Positions 1 to 8,502 of a DNA stretch of 37,860 nt are shown here, piece after piece. This DNA comes from an uncultured Lachnospiraceae bacterium (GTDB lineage: Bacteria; Bacillota; Clostridia; Lachnospirales; Lachnospiraceae): positions 1-37,860 of the forward strand of contig CADBRN010000069.1 in the NCBI GenBank assembly GCA_902797025.1. Direction: 5' to 3'. The stretch's first letter is position 1. Each line of letters begins with the position of its first letter. Position numbers and translations under genes: made by a program. The notes under the pieces were generated by a model, which was not told where the DNA came from, ran no database searches, and saw only the letters and a list, made by a program, of their open reading frames with translations.

Positions 1-57
1 TATGACCGGGCCTGTCACAGCACAGGAAGCGGACACATAAATACAGGAGGGACGGTC

Positions 58-891
58 ATGCGCTTATTGTTCATACGGCACGGGGATCCGGATTATAAGA
101 CGGACTCACTCACGGAACAGGGAAGAAACGAGGCGGAGGCACTCGCCCGTCATATCGGGGAAGAAGGAATCGATGTCATGTACCAGTCGCCGCTCGGCCG
201 TGCGCAGGAGACGGCCGCATTCTGCGGGAAAGCGCTGGGAATGAAGGCGGAGACGCTCGGCTGGCTGCAGGAATTTCCCGCAAAGCTGGATGTCAGCGGA
301 AATGATTTTCTGGAACGGGCATACCCGGACACACGGATTGATCCGGAGACCGGAAAATTCCGCCGTGACCGGATCGTCTGGGATATGCTTCCGTCCGCAG
401 CGATGGAGGATCCGCGATATCTCGGGACGCCGCAATACGCGGAAGGATCTTCTTCTGCCGACCGATCTCCGGAATGGGCATCCACCTGGCGGAATTCCGT
501 GACCGCTCATCACAGCGATTTAAACGAGGTCTACGATTCGGTCACCGCATCGTTTGACAAGTTGCTTGCAGAGTACGGTTACGAACGAAGCGGACCGTAT
601 TATCATGTAAAAAAAGAAAACCGCCTGACGATCGCATTTTTCTGCCATTACGGAGTGACCACGGTGCTGCTTTCTCATATCTGGAATGTCTCGCCCTTCG
701 CCCTGTTTAACGGCATCTGTATGCAGACCACCTCGGTGACCGAGCTGATCACGGAAGAGCGGGAGCGGGGCGTCGCATGCCTGCGCGCGCTGCGGATCGG
801 AGATATCTCGCATCTGACGCGCGAGGGAATCCGTCCATCCTTTATGGCCCGATTCACGGATGTGTATTCCGACCCGACACTGCGGCACTAG
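58..891 (+). CDS. Histidine phosphatase family protein
   Basis: A 277-residue member of the histidine phosphatase (phosphoglycerate-mutase-like) superfamily. These enzymes hydrolyse or transfer phosphate through a phospho-histidine. The N-terminus has the catalytic R-H-G motif (R7-H8-G9), then the S-P-L-G-R segment (44-48) typical of the phosphate pocket. The second catalytic histidine is H197, in C-H-Y-G. It is longer than small cobC/gpmB-type members because of an insert around residues 85-150, so the substrate cannot be read from sequence. The ATG follows an AGGAGG ribosome site. It converges on the large activase gene and shares a terminator with it. The superfamily is secure; the substrate is unknown. 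Confidence 0.9.
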   Translation: MRLLFIRHGDPDYKTDSLTEQGRNEAEALARHIGEEGIDVMYQSPLGRAQETAAFCGKALGMKAETLGWLQEFPAKLDVSGNDFLERAYPDTRIDPETGKFRRDRIVWDMLPSAAMEDPRYLGTPQYAEGSSSADRSPEWASTWRNSVTAHHSDLNEVYDSVTASFDKLLAEYGYERSGPYYHVKKENRLTIAFFCHYGVTTVLLSHIWNVSPFALFNGICMQTTSVTELITEERERGVACLRALRIGDISHLTREGIRPSFMARFTDVYSDPTLRH

Positions 892-899
892 ACAAATAA

Positions 900-974
900 A
901 AACTCCCGCATCTTTCTGAAAGGACGCTTTTTGTGTGAAGAAAGCGAAGCGTTCCCGGAAAGATGCGGGAGTTT
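900..974. terminator. Bidirectional intrinsic terminator
   Basis: A perfect 17-bp inverted repeat (900-916 with 958-974) lies between two convergent genes. The 41-nt loop holds a second, imperfect stem (GGACGCTT with AAGCGTTCC). T-rich tails follow on both strands: TTTGTTGTT on the plus strand and TTTTTATTTG on the minus strand. It should therefore end transcription of both the phosphatase and the activase genes. Confidence 0.88.
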
Positions 975-989
975 GTTGTTGTCAGCTGA

Positions 990-3900
990 TTAAACGGTAG
1001 CCACAGTCATTTCTTCTTCAGCCTTCAGGTTTTTCATTGCGGTCGTGAGCATCAGCTTGATGCGGTTCAGCTGGTTGACTTCCGAAGCGCCCGGATCGTA
1101 GTCGATCGCTGCGATATTCGCTTTCGGATAACGCTGCCGGATCGCCTTGATGACGCCCTTTCCGACGATGTGATTCGGCAGGCAGGCGAAGGGCTGGATG
1201 CAGATGATATTTTCGACGCCGCCGTGGATCAGCTCCATCATCTCGCCGGTCAGGAACCATCCCTCGCCGGTCTGATTTCCGACGGAAACGATCGGAGAGG
1301 CGTACTCTGCGATCGTTTCAATCGCAACCGGCGGAGTGAAGTGCTCACTCTTCCGGAATTCGTCCGATGCCGCCTTCCGCAGCCAGTCGATTCCCTTGAT
1401 GCCCAGAGATGTCCAGGTCGCGGAGGACTTCTTCCCTCCGAGATGCTCGTGCTTGAACCCGGAGTTGTAGAAGCTGTACAGGAAGAAATCGATCAGGTCC
1501 GGAACGACTGCCTCCGCGCCTTCCTGTTCGAGAAGGTCCACGAGGTGGTTGTTCGCCAGCGGAGAGTACTTGACAAGAATCTCTCCGACGATGCCTACGC
1601 GCGGCTTCTTTTCATCGGTGATCGGGAGCCGGTCAAAATCGCGGATGATCGCGTGGCACAGCTGCTTATATTTCTGGTGCGACACGTGCGGGCCGGTCAG
1701 GAAGTTCGTCACGATGCGCTCCCATTTTTTGTGAAGACGGTTCGCCGAGCCTTTCACGCGCTCGTAGGGGCGCATGCGGTACAGGCATTTCATGAAAATA
1801 TCCCCGAATGCGGCAGCGTAGACAACGCGCATCGCGAGTCCCGGCGTGATTTTGAACCCGGGATTTCCCTCGAGTCCGACCAGATTCGCGGAGATGACCG
1901 GTATCTGTTCCATTCCGGCCTTTTTCAGCGCGCGCCGGATAAATCCGACGTAGTTGGATGCGCGGCAGCCTCCTCCGGTCTGACTCATGACCAGGGCGGT
2001 TTTATTCAGATCATATTTTCCGGACTGCAGCGCCTCCATCATCTGACCGACGACGATCAGAGAGGGGTAGCACGCGTCGTTGTTGACATACTTCAGACCC
2101 TCATCAACCGCGCCCTTCGTGTCGTTCGGCAGAACGACGAAGTTGTAGCCGCTGGCGTTGAATGCCGCCTCAATCAGAGAAAAATGAATCGGCGACATCT
2201 GAGGGCAGAGGATCGTGTATCCTTCTTTCCGCATTTCCTTCGTGAAGATGACGCGCTTCTGGGCGGAGGAGTGCATCTTGCGCTTTTCGTGGTTTTTCTC
2301 CCGGGCGCGGATCGCGGCGAGAAGAGAGCGGACGCGGATGCGGACCGCGCCGAGGTTGTTGACCTCATCGATCTTCAGGCAGGTGTAGATCTTTCCGCAG
2401 GAATCAAGAATCTCATACGTCTGATCCGTCGTGACGGCGTCGAGGCCGCATCCGAAGGAATTCAGCTGGATGAGATCCAGATCATCCCTGGTGTTGACAA
2501 AATTCGCCGCCGCGTAAAGACGCGTGTGGTACATCCACTGGTCGTTGACGCGGGTTGGGCGCTCGATCGGCTTTAAGTGCGAGACCGAATCCTCAGAGAG
2601 AACCGCGACGCCGTAAGAATTGATCATATCCGGAATTCCGTGGTTGATTTCGGGATCAATATGGTACGGCCGGCCGGCCAGAACGATGCCGTGGCGGCCG
2701 TTTTCTTCCATCCACCGGAGAACTTCTTCGCCCTTCTTCTCGACGTCATGTCGGACGTTTTCCATCTCGATCCATCCGGCGTGAGCAGCGGCGCGCACCT
2801 CATCCTCCGGGATGGTGCGGAATACCTTGACAAGCTCGTCTGTGAGCACTTTTTCGTTCGTCAGCGCGAGGAAGGGGTTCATGAAGGTGATGGACGGATC
2901 CTTCAGCTCGTCGACATTGTTCTTGATATTTTCTGCGTACGAGGTGACGATCGGGCAATTGTAGTGATTGACCGCCTCCGGAAATTCGTTCCGTTCGTAC
3001 GGAATGCACGGATACCAGATTGTTTTAATTCCCTGGCGGATCAGCCAGGTCACGTGACCGTGAGACAGCTTCGCAGGGTAGCATTCCGATTCGCTGGGAA
3101 TCGACTCGATGCCGAGCTCGTAGATCCGCCGGCTGGACGTCGGGGAGAGCACAACCTGATAGCCGAGCTTCGTGAAGAAGGTGAACCACAGCGGATAATT
3201 TTCGTACATATTCAGCACGCGCGGGATGCCGATTTTGCCGCGCGGCGCCTCATCCTCTGTGAGCGGCGTGTAACCGAAAAGCCGGTTGTATTTGAACTCA
3301 TAGAGGTTCGGAATGTGGTCGGCATTTTTTTCCTTGCCGATACCGCGCTCACAGCGGTTTCCGCTGATGAACTGCCGGCCGCCGGAGAAGCGGTTCACGG
3401 TCAGACGGCAGCGGTTTGTGCAGCCCTTGCATGTCGCCATTTTCGTGGAATACTGCAGGGCATTGATCTTATCGATCGGCAGCATCGTCGTCTCTTTTCC
3501 CTCGCAGCGGTCGCGCGCGATCAGAGCTGCGCCGAAGGCGCCCATGATTCCGGCGATGTCCGGACGGATCGCCTCACAGTCCGCGATGCGTTCGAATGCG
3601 CGGAGAATCCCGTCGTTATAGAACGTGCCGCCCTGTACGACGATATGTTTTCCGAGTTCCGTAGCGTCGGAAACCCGGATGACCTTATAGAGCGCGTTCT
3701 TGATGACCGAATACGACAGACCGGCGGAGATATCCGAGACCGTCGCGCCCTCCTTCTGCGCCTGTTTTACCTTTGAATTCATGAAGACGGTGCAGCGCGT
3801 TCCGAGGTCGATCGGGTGTTTTGCGAACAGCGCTTCCTTCGCGAAATCCTGTACACTGTAGCCGAGGGATTCGGCGAAGTTTTCGATGAAGGACCCGCAG

Positions 3901-5249
3901 CCGGAAGAGCACGCCTCATTCAGCATGACGGAATCGACCGCGTGATTTTTGATCTTGATGCACTTCATGTCCTGGCCGCCGATGTCGAGGATGCAGTCCA
4001 CATCCGGCTCGAAAAATGCCGCGGCGGTGTAGTGTGCGATCGTCTCGACCTCGCCCTCGTCGAGCATCAGCGCCGATTTGATCAGCGCCTCGCCGTAGCC
4101 TGTGCTGCAGGCGTACGCGATGCGGGCGGAATCAGGCATTTTGCTGTAAATGTCCTGAATCGCGCGGATCGCGGTGGCAAGAGGGCTGCCGTTGTTGTTG
4201 CTGTAAAATGAATAGAGCAGAGAACCATCCTCGCCGACGACGGCAGCTTTCGTTGTTGTCGAGCCGGCGTCGATGCCGAGGTAACAATTTCCCTCATATT
4301 CCGAAAAGTCAGCCGTCGCGACATTATTTGTCGCCTGACGGTCCAGAAAATCCTGATAATCTTTCTCGCTCGCGAACAGAGGTTCCATTCTGGCGACCTC
4401 AAATTCCATCCGGATGCCGTGCTCGAGGCGTTCTTTCATGTCCGTGAGCGACTCGGCACTCTCCTCCCGGTAGTTCAGGGCAGAACCGATCGCCGCGAAC
4501 AGGTGGGAATTTTCCGGCACGATCGCGTGCTCGTCATCCAGCTTCAGTGTGCGGATAAATGCCGCGCGAAGCTCGGACAGATAGTGCAGCGGGCCGCCAA
4601 GGAATGCGACGTGGCCGCGGATCGGTTTTCCGCATGCGAGTCCGGAGATCGTCTGATTTACGACCGCCTGAAAGATGGACGCGGAAAGATCCGGTTTCGT
4701 CGCCCCCTCGTTGATAAGCGGCTGAATGTCCGTTTTCGCGAAAACGCCGCACCGCGCGGCGATCGGATAGATATCTTTGTAATCCTTTGCATACGCATTC
4801 AGTCCCGGCGCGTCTGTCTGCAGAAGCGCTGCCATCTGGTCGATGAAGGATCCGGTTCCTCCCGCGCACGCGCCGTTCATGCGCTGCTCGATGTTGCCGT
4901 TCTCAAAATATATGATTTTCGCATCTTCACCGCCCAGCTCGATCGCGACGTCCGTCTGCGGAGCATAGTGCTGCAGTGCGGTCGATACCGCGATGACCTC
5001 CTGGGTAAACGGGACCCCGAGGTTGTTCGCCAGTGTCAGGCCGCCGCTTCCGGTGATCACCGGATGTACGTTCAGCTCACCGGTCACACCGAGAGCTTTG
5101 CCGAGCAGTTCGGCGAGGGTTTCCTGGATTTTAGCAAAATGACGCTGGTAATCAGAGAACAGAAGATTGTCTTCTCCGTCCAGTATCGCGATTTTGACCG
5201 TGGTTGAGCCAATATCGATGCCAAGTTTGTATTCGTTCTGATTGTTCAT
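990..5249 (-). CDS. Giant fused 2-hydroxyacyl-CoA dehydratase activase-related protein
   Basis: A 1419-residue cytoplasmic protein made of fused modules. Residues 1-265 and 320-580 are two BadF/BadG-type ASKHA ATPase (activase) domains, each opening with a phosphate-binding G-I-D-x-G-S-T-T motif. Cysteines placed like the [4Fe-4S] ligands of HgdC are C128 (A-C-A-G-G-T-G) and C167 in the first, and C447 (with C451) and C486 in the second. A cysteine cluster follows (C607, C610, C614, C633), then a DUF2229-like region (about 670-890) and a C-terminal HgdB/dehydratase-like region (about 1010-1390). Known activases use ATP to inject one electron into a 2-hydroxyacyl-CoA dehydratase. No separate dehydratase subunit lies nearby, so the target is unknown and could be internal. 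The start follows AGAAGGAGAG, and a strong promoter lies just upstream. Confidence 0.9.
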   Translation of the reverse strand: MNNQNEYKLGIDIGSTTVKIAILDGEDNLLFSDYQRHFAKIQETLAELLGKALGVTGELNVHPVITGSGGLTLANNLGVPFTQEVIAVSTALQHYAPQTDVAIELGGEDAKIIYFENGNIEQRMNGACAGGTGSFIDQMAALLQTDAPGLNAYAKDYKDIYPIAARCGVFAKTDIQPLINEGATKPDLSASIFQAVVNQTISGLACGKPIRGHVAFLGGPLHYLSELRAAFIRTLKLDDEHAIVPENSHLFAAIGSALNYREESAESLTDMKERLEHGIRMEFEVARMEPLFASEKDYQDFLDRQATNNVATADFSEYEGNCYLGIDAGSTTTKAAVVGEDGSLLYSFYSNNNGSPLATAIRAIQDIYSKMPDSARIAYACSTGYGEALIKSALMLDEGEVETIAHYTAAAFFEPDVDCILDIGGQDMKCIKIKNHAVDSVMLNEACSSGCGSFIENFAESLGYSVQDFAKEALFAKHPIDLGTRCTVFMNSKVKQAQKEGATVSDISAGLSYSVIKNALYKVIRVSDATELGKHIVVQGGTFYNDGILRAFERIADCEAIRPDIAGIMGAFGAALIARDRCEGKETTMLPIDKINALQYSTKMATCKGCTNRCRLTVNRFSGGRQFISGNRCERGIGKEKNADHIPNLYEFKYNRLFGYTPLTEDEAPRGKIGIPRVLNMYENYPLWFTFFTKLGYQVVLSPTSSRRIYELGIESIPSESECYPAKLSHGHVTWLIRQGIKTIWYPCIPYERNEFPEAVNHYNCPIVTSYAENIKNNVDELKDPSITFMNPFLALTNEKVLTDELVKVFRTIPEDEVRAAAHAGWIEMENVRHDVEKKGEEVLRWMEENGRHGIVLAGRPYHIDPEINHGIPDMINSYGVAVLSEDSVSHLKPIERPTRVNDQWMYHTRLYAAANFVNTRDDLDLIQLNSFGCGLDAVTTDQTYEILDSCGKIYTCLKIDEVNNLGAVRIRVRSLLAAIRAREKNHEKRKMHSSAQKRVIFTKEMRKEGYTILCPQMSPIHFSLIEAAFNASGYNFVVLPNDTKGAVDEGLKYVNNDACYPSLIVVGQMMEALQSGKYDLNKTALVMSQTGGGCRASNYVGFIRRALKKAGMEQIPVISANLVGLEGNPGFKITPGLAMRVVYAAAFGDIFMKCLYRMRPYERVKGSANRLHKKWERIVTNFLTGPHVSHQKYKQLCHAIIRDFDRLPITDEKKPRVGIVGEILVKYSPLANNHLVDLLEQEGAEAVVPDLIDFFLYSFYNSGFKHEHLGGKKSSATWTSLGIKGIDWLRKAASDEFRKSEHFTPPVAIETIAEYASPIVSVGNQTGEGWFLTGEMMELIHGGVENIICIQPFACLPNHIVGKGVIKAIRQRYPKANIAAIDYDPGASEVNQLNRIKLMLTTAMKNLKAEEEMTVATV

Positions 5250-5280
5250 TCAGTACTCTCCTTCTATCTATACAGGGCAC

Positions 5281-5309
5281 ATTATACGCCCGAATAAAAT
5301 TTTGTACAA
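5281..5309 (-). promoter_or_regulatory. Sigma-A promoter of the activase gene
   Basis: Read on the minus strand this is TTGTAC, a 17-nt spacer, then TATAAT. The -10 is perfect and the -35 matches at four of six positions. It lies 32 nt upstream of the start codon, in the divergent gap shared with tgt. Confidence 0.8.
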
Positions 5310-5375
5310 CCTTTCATCAGCCGGGGGATTCATAAAAAAAGTCTAAAATCCTCCGCGGTGTGACGGAATTTGGGA

Positions 5376-5404
5376 TGGATAACAGCCGGGAGAGGGTGTA
5401 AAAT
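5376..5404 (+). promoter_or_regulatory. Possible promoter of tgt
   Basis: TAAAAT at 5399-5404 is a fair -10 box. The hexamer 17 nt upstream (TGGATA) is a poor -35. The position, 45 nt before the start codon, fits, but the -35 makes this tentative. Confidence 0.4.
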
Positions 5405-5448
5405 ACAGATCTAACTGTTGTTTTAATCAAAAGAATTCTGGAGAAGTT

Positions 5449-6582
5449 ATGGCTGAATACAAAATTGTTGCGGAAGAGGGAAGAGCGAAGTCCGCTACAT
5501 TTGAGACGGTGCACGGGACGGTTGAGACGCCTGTATTCATGAATGTCGGGACGGCCGCGGCAATCAAGGGCGCGGTATCGACGGAGGATCTGGAGCGGAT
5601 CGGGACGCAGATCGAGCTCTCGAACACATATCATCTCCACCTCCGCCCGGGCGACGAGGTTGTGAAGAAGCTCGGAGGTCTTCATAAATTCATGTCCTGG
5701 AACCGGCCGATTCTGACGGATTCGGGTGGATTTCAGGTGTTCTCGCTCGCCGATCTCCGTAATATTAAGGAAGAAGGGGTGACATTCCGCTCACATATCG
5801 ACGGTCACAGGATTTTTATGGGACCGGAGGAGAGTATGCAGATTCAGTCGAATCTTGCGTCGACGATCGCGATGGCGTTTGACGAATGTCCCTCGAGCGT
5901 GGCGGACCGTTCCTATGTGCGGCCGTCTGTCGAACGGACGTACCGCTGGCTCGTCCGCTGCCGGAAAAAAATGAAAGAGCTGAACGCACGGGAGGACACG
6001 ATCAACCGGGAACAGCTTTTGTTCGGCATCAATCAGGGAGCGGTTTATACGGACATCCGGGTCGAACACGCGAAAATGATCCGTGAGCTGGATCTTCCCG
6101 GATACGCGGTCGGCGGTCTGGCGGTCGGCGAGACGCATGAGCAGATGTACGACATTCTCGATCACGTCGTACCGGAGCTGCCGAGGGAGAAACCGGTCTA
6201 TCTGATGGGGGTCGGGACGCCTGCGAACATTCTGGAGGCAGTCGACCGGGGAGTGGATTTCTTCGACTGCGTCTATCCGAGCCGCAACGGTCGCCATGGT
6301 CATGTCTACACAAAGCATGGCCATCTCAATCTTTTCAACGCGAAGTACGAGCTGGACGGCCGGCCGATCGAAGAAGGATGCGGGTGTCCGGCATGCAGCC
6401 GCTATTCGCGGGCGTATATCCGTCATCTTCTCAAGGCAAAAGAGATGCTCGGGATGCGGCTCTGCGTCCTGCATAATCTCTGGTTCTACAATCACCTGAT
6501 GGAGGAAATCCGCGCAGCAATCCGGGAAGGACGGTATTCTTCCTATAAAAAAGAAATGCTCGGAACACTTGAGGGGGAATGA
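5449..6582 (+). CDS. tgt: Queuine tRNA-guanine transglycosylase
   Basis: A 377-residue base-exchange enzyme. It swaps guanine 34 in GUN-anticodon tRNAs for the queuosine precursor preQ1, acting in the cytoplasm on tRNA Asp, Asn, His and Tyr. The TIM-barrel motifs are present: D91 in T-D-S-G-G-F-Q, and the nucleophile D273 in F-D-C-V-Y-P-S-R. The zinc site C311-x-C313-x2-C316 with H342 is complete. The length is normal for the bacterial enzyme. The following gene is yajC, a common arrangement (queA-tgt-yajC-secDF), but queA is not upstream and secDF is not downstream. The ATG is preceded by a modest GGAG-type site. Confidence 0.97.
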   Translation: MAEYKIVAEEGRAKSATFETVHGTVETPVFMNVGTAAAIKGAVSTEDLERIGTQIELSNTYHLHLRPGDEVVKKLGGLHKFMSWNRPILTDSGGFQVFSLADLRNIKEEGVTFRSHIDGHRIFMGPEESMQIQSNLASTIAMAFDECPSSVADRSYVRPSVERTYRWLVRCRKKMKELNAREDTINREQLLFGINQGAVYTDIRVEHAKMIRELDLPGYAVGGLAVGETHEQMYDILDHVVPELPREKPVYLMGVGTPANILEAVDRGVDFFDCVYPSRNGRHGHVYTKHGHLNLFNAKYELDGRPIEEGCGCPACSRYSRAYIRHLLKAKEMLGMRLCVLHNLWFYNHLMEEIRAAIREGRYSSYKKEMLGTLEGE

Positions 6583-6592
6583 AGCGATTGCC

Positions 6593-6618
6593 GGGAAAGG
6601 CACAAAAAAGCCTTGCCC
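6593..6618 (+). terminator. Weak hairpin after tgt
   Basis: GGGAAAGGC (6593-6601) pairs with GCCTTGCCC (6610-6618) with one mismatch around an A-rich loop. No T-run follows, and the right arm overlaps the -35 box of the yajC promoter. It is at best a leaky terminator. Confidence 0.3.
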
Positions 6619-6641
6619 TGACCGACCTCGTTGTGTAGAAT
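6613..6641 (+). promoter_or_regulatory. Promoter of yajC
   Basis: TTGCCC, a 17-nt spacer, then TAGAAT. The predicted start near 6648 leaves a leader of about 55 nt before the yajC start codon. Confidence 0.65.
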
Positions 6642-6703
6642 AGTTTTATGTGCAAATCGGCAGTTACAGATTTTGGCATATGTATATAATTGGAGGAATG
6701 AAA

Positions 6704-7075
6704 ATGATTTTAGCCAGCAGTACAGCCAGTGCAAGCGGCGGCATGATGAGTATGGTTATCATGATGGTCGCGCTGATTGCGATCATGTATTTTATCATGA
6801 TCCGTCCGCAGCGGAAGGAGCAGAAACGCCTTGACGCGATGCTCAGAGCGATGGAACCGGGAGATGCAGTTGTTACGACGAGCGGATTCTACGGAGTCGT
6901 CATCGATGTCGGAGATGAGGATGTCATCGTTGAGTTCGGAAATAACCGGAATTGCAGAATTCCGATGAAGAAACAGGCGATCTCTCAGGTTGAAAAGCCG
7001 GCGGATGCTGTGAAGAAGCAGGAAAAGAGTGCTCCTGCGAAAAAGGACGCGAAAGCGGAGGATAAGAAAAAATAA
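6704..7075 (+). CDS. yajC: Preprotein translocase accessory subunit YajC
   Basis: A 123-residue single-pass membrane protein that associates with SecDF-YidC at the Sec translocon. One hydrophobic helix (about residues 15-33) is followed by the conserved I-R-P-Q-R-K-E-Q segment. Then comes the small beta domain (G-D-A-V-V-T-T-S-G) and a Lys/Ala-rich charged tail. Two in-frame ATGs lie near GGAGG (6692-6696). The second, at 6704, has the normal 7-nt spacing, whereas the first (6698) is only 1 nt away, so I chose the second. No secD or secF follows. A strong terminator closes the unit. Confidence 0.92.
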   Translation: MILASSTASASGGMMSMVIMMVALIAIMYFIMIRPQRKEQKRLDAMLRAMEPGDAVVTTSGFYGVVIDVGDEDVIVEFGNNRNCRIPMKKQAISQVEKPADAVKKQEKSAPAKKDAKAEDKKK

Positions 7076-7091
7076 GTCCCGAACGGGTTTT

Positions 7092-7140
7092 GCAAAGACC
7101 GCTCCGGCCTCAGAGAAGGACGGGAGCGGTCTTTGCTGTT
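7092..7140 (+). terminator. Intrinsic terminator after yajC
   Basis: A perfect 14-bp stem (7092-7105 with 7123-7136, GCAAAGACCGCTCC) has a 17-nt loop. A short T-rich tail (TGTTTGC) begins at 7137. Confidence 0.8.
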
Positions 7141-7175
7141 TGCAGAGACGGGTAAATCCGGAAAAGGAGAGTTTG

Positions 7176-8201
7176 ATGATGGGTGTGACGCTTCAGGATA
7201 TTGCAAATATGGCCGGTGTTCATAAATCTACGGTGGATAAGGTGATTCACAACCGGCCGGGTGTCAGCGACAAGAAAAGGGCGGAGATCAGAAAACTGCT
7301 CGAAGAACATCATTATCAGCCGAATCCGCTTGCGAAGGCGATGAATTACCAGAAGCGCGCGATGACGATCGCGGCCGTGTTCGCTTCGAACGTTGATTCG
7401 GTGGAAGCACTTCTGGACGGTATGCGTCTTGTTACCCCGGATTTTTCGAATTTTAATATTAAAATTGAGCAGCGCGTTGTATCCGGAGGCGCAGCGGAGC
7501 AGGCGAAAGTGCTCCGGGAGCTGAGAAAAGAGAAAATTTCCGGCGCTGTGGTGCTCCCCATCGGAGATCCGGAGGTGGAACAGGCGCTTCTCGAGTATCG
7601 GGACGCCGGCATCCCCTTCGTGACAATGAATTCGGACCTGAAAAATTCCGGCCGCCTGGCGTACGTCGGACAAAATATGGTGCAGTCCGGCCGGCTGGCT
7701 GCGAGGCTGTTTGATATCGCCATGCCGCAGGGCGGGAAAATCGGTATCGTCACGCGGCGCAATCTGCAGGCGCTGCGCGAGCGGGAGGACTCGTTTACGG
7801 AGACGGTGAACGGGCGGTATCCGAACCTGGCAATTACTGCGGTGACGGATCTGATGGAGTCCGACGCGAGTCCCTATGATCAGACGCGGCAGATGCTGGA
7901 GGCGCATCCGGAGCTGGACGGACTTTTTATCACCTGCGGAGCGGTCCCGGAGATCGTGCAGGCGGCGGATGTCAGTGGAAGACTGAAAAAGATGAAGGTC
8001 ATCTGTTACGAGAATTACCCGAAAATTACGTATCTGGTCAAGACGGGCAAAATCGGCTGCACGATCAGCGGAAATCTGGAGACGCAGGGGCGGCTCGCGA
8101 TGCGGCTCCTGTTTGAATACCTGGTCTATCACAAGCAGCCGGACCGGGAAATCTATTACACGACGAATGAGATCCTCATCCGGGAAAACATCGGAGACTG
8201 A
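7176..8201 (+). CDS. LacI-family transcriptional regulator
   Basis: A 341-residue repressor-type protein. An N-terminal LacI helix-turn-helix (about residues 4-25, V-T-L-Q-D-I-A-N-M-A-G-V with the second helix S-T-V-D-K-V) leads through the hinge to a periplasmic-binding-protein-like sugar sensor domain (about 60-335). The recognition helix has V-D-K-V where classical members read V-S-R-V, a variant seen in some sugar-binding regulators. The ATG at 7176 follows AAGGAGA; an alternative ATG at 7179 is equally possible. It sits just upstream of a sugar-type binding protein whose promoter carries three matching palindromes with a central CG, so it probably represses that gene and the two enzymes after it. 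The ligand is unknown, probably a sugar or polyol. Confidence 0.92.
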   Translation: MMGVTLQDIANMAGVHKSTVDKVIHNRPGVSDKKRAEIRKLLEEHHYQPNPLAKAMNYQKRAMTIAAVFASNVDSVEALLDGMRLVTPDFSNFNIKIEQRVVSGGAAEQAKVLRELRKEKISGAVVLPIGDPEVEQALLEYRDAGIPFVTMNSDLKNSGRLAYVGQNMVQSGRLAARLFDIAMPQGGKIGIVTRRNLQALREREDSFTETVNGRYPNLAITAVTDLMESDASPYDQTRQMLEAHPELDGLFITCGAVPEIVQAADVSGRLKKMKVICYENYPKITYLVKTGKIGCTISGNLETQGRLAMRLLFEYLVYHKQPDREIYYTTNEILIRENIGD

Positions 8202-8255
8202 AATTTTCGTGTCACATCAGAACCGCCGGGTGATAAGTTCCGGAAAGCATGATGG

Positions 8256-8271
8256 AAGATACCGGTCTCGC
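8256..8271. promoter_or_regulatory. LacI-type operator copy 1
   Basis: AAGATACCGGTCTCGC contains the shared core GATACCGGTCTC, centred on the CG of ACCGGT at 8263/8264. It lies about 95 bp upstream of the predicted transcription start. Central-CG palindromes are characteristic of LacI-family operators. Confidence 0.7.
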
Positions 8272-8323
8272 AAATGGGAAGATTTGCACAAAAATAGAAA
8301 ATCAAGATTAAACAGTTTCACGG

Positions 8324-8352
8324 TAGACAGGGAAGAAAAAGAGAAGTATATT
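8324..8352 (+). promoter_or_regulatory. Promoter of the sugar-binding-protein operon
   Basis: TAGACA (8324-8329), a 17-nt spacer, then TATATT (8347-8352), each box one base from consensus. The predicted start near 8359 puts operator copy 2 at about +8 to +23, where a bound repressor would block initiation. The rest of the 301-nt gap before the binding-protein gene is a leader of about 144 nt holding operators 2 and 3. Confidence 0.7.
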
Positions 8353-8366
8353 AATGATCAGAAAGA

Positions 8367-8382
8367 GAGATACCGGTCTCTC
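8367..8382. promoter_or_regulatory. LacI-type operator copy 2
   Basis: GAGATACCGGTCTCTC is a 16-bp pseudo-palindrome with one mismatched pair. It is centred at 8374/8375, just downstream of the predicted start site. It is the most symmetric of the three copies. Confidence 0.75.
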
Positions 8383-8432
8383 AGAGGAGCGATGGTAAGA
8401 AGGCCCGGAGCTCCAGATTTTTTTGAAAGTAA

Positions 8433-8448
8433 GAGATACCGGTCTCGT
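8433..8448. promoter_or_regulatory. LacI-type operator copy 3
   Basis: GAGATACCGGTCTCGT is centred at 8440/8441, 66 bp downstream of copy 2, inside the leader of the binding-protein mRNA. Together with copy 1 it could support a repression loop. Confidence 0.7.
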
Positions 8449-8502
8449 AATCGAACGAATTCGTTGAAGGATGAGGGTAAACAGGTATAAGGAGACAGGA
8501 AC

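Noticed and set aside
2-40. A possible last 12 codons of an upstream gene ending in TAA at 38-40
   Set aside because: It is too short to identify; any frame would give a similar stub at the window edge.
1170-3776. Two long plus-strand open frames (468 and 399 codons) inside the activase gene
   Set aside because: They are antisense shadows of a protein with clear domains, have shadow-type composition, and have no ribosome sites.
5250-5448. A preQ1 riboswitch before tgt
   Set aside because: The predicted leader is only about 40 nt, and I see no pseudoknot-type C-rich loop or A-rich tail arrangement that would support it.
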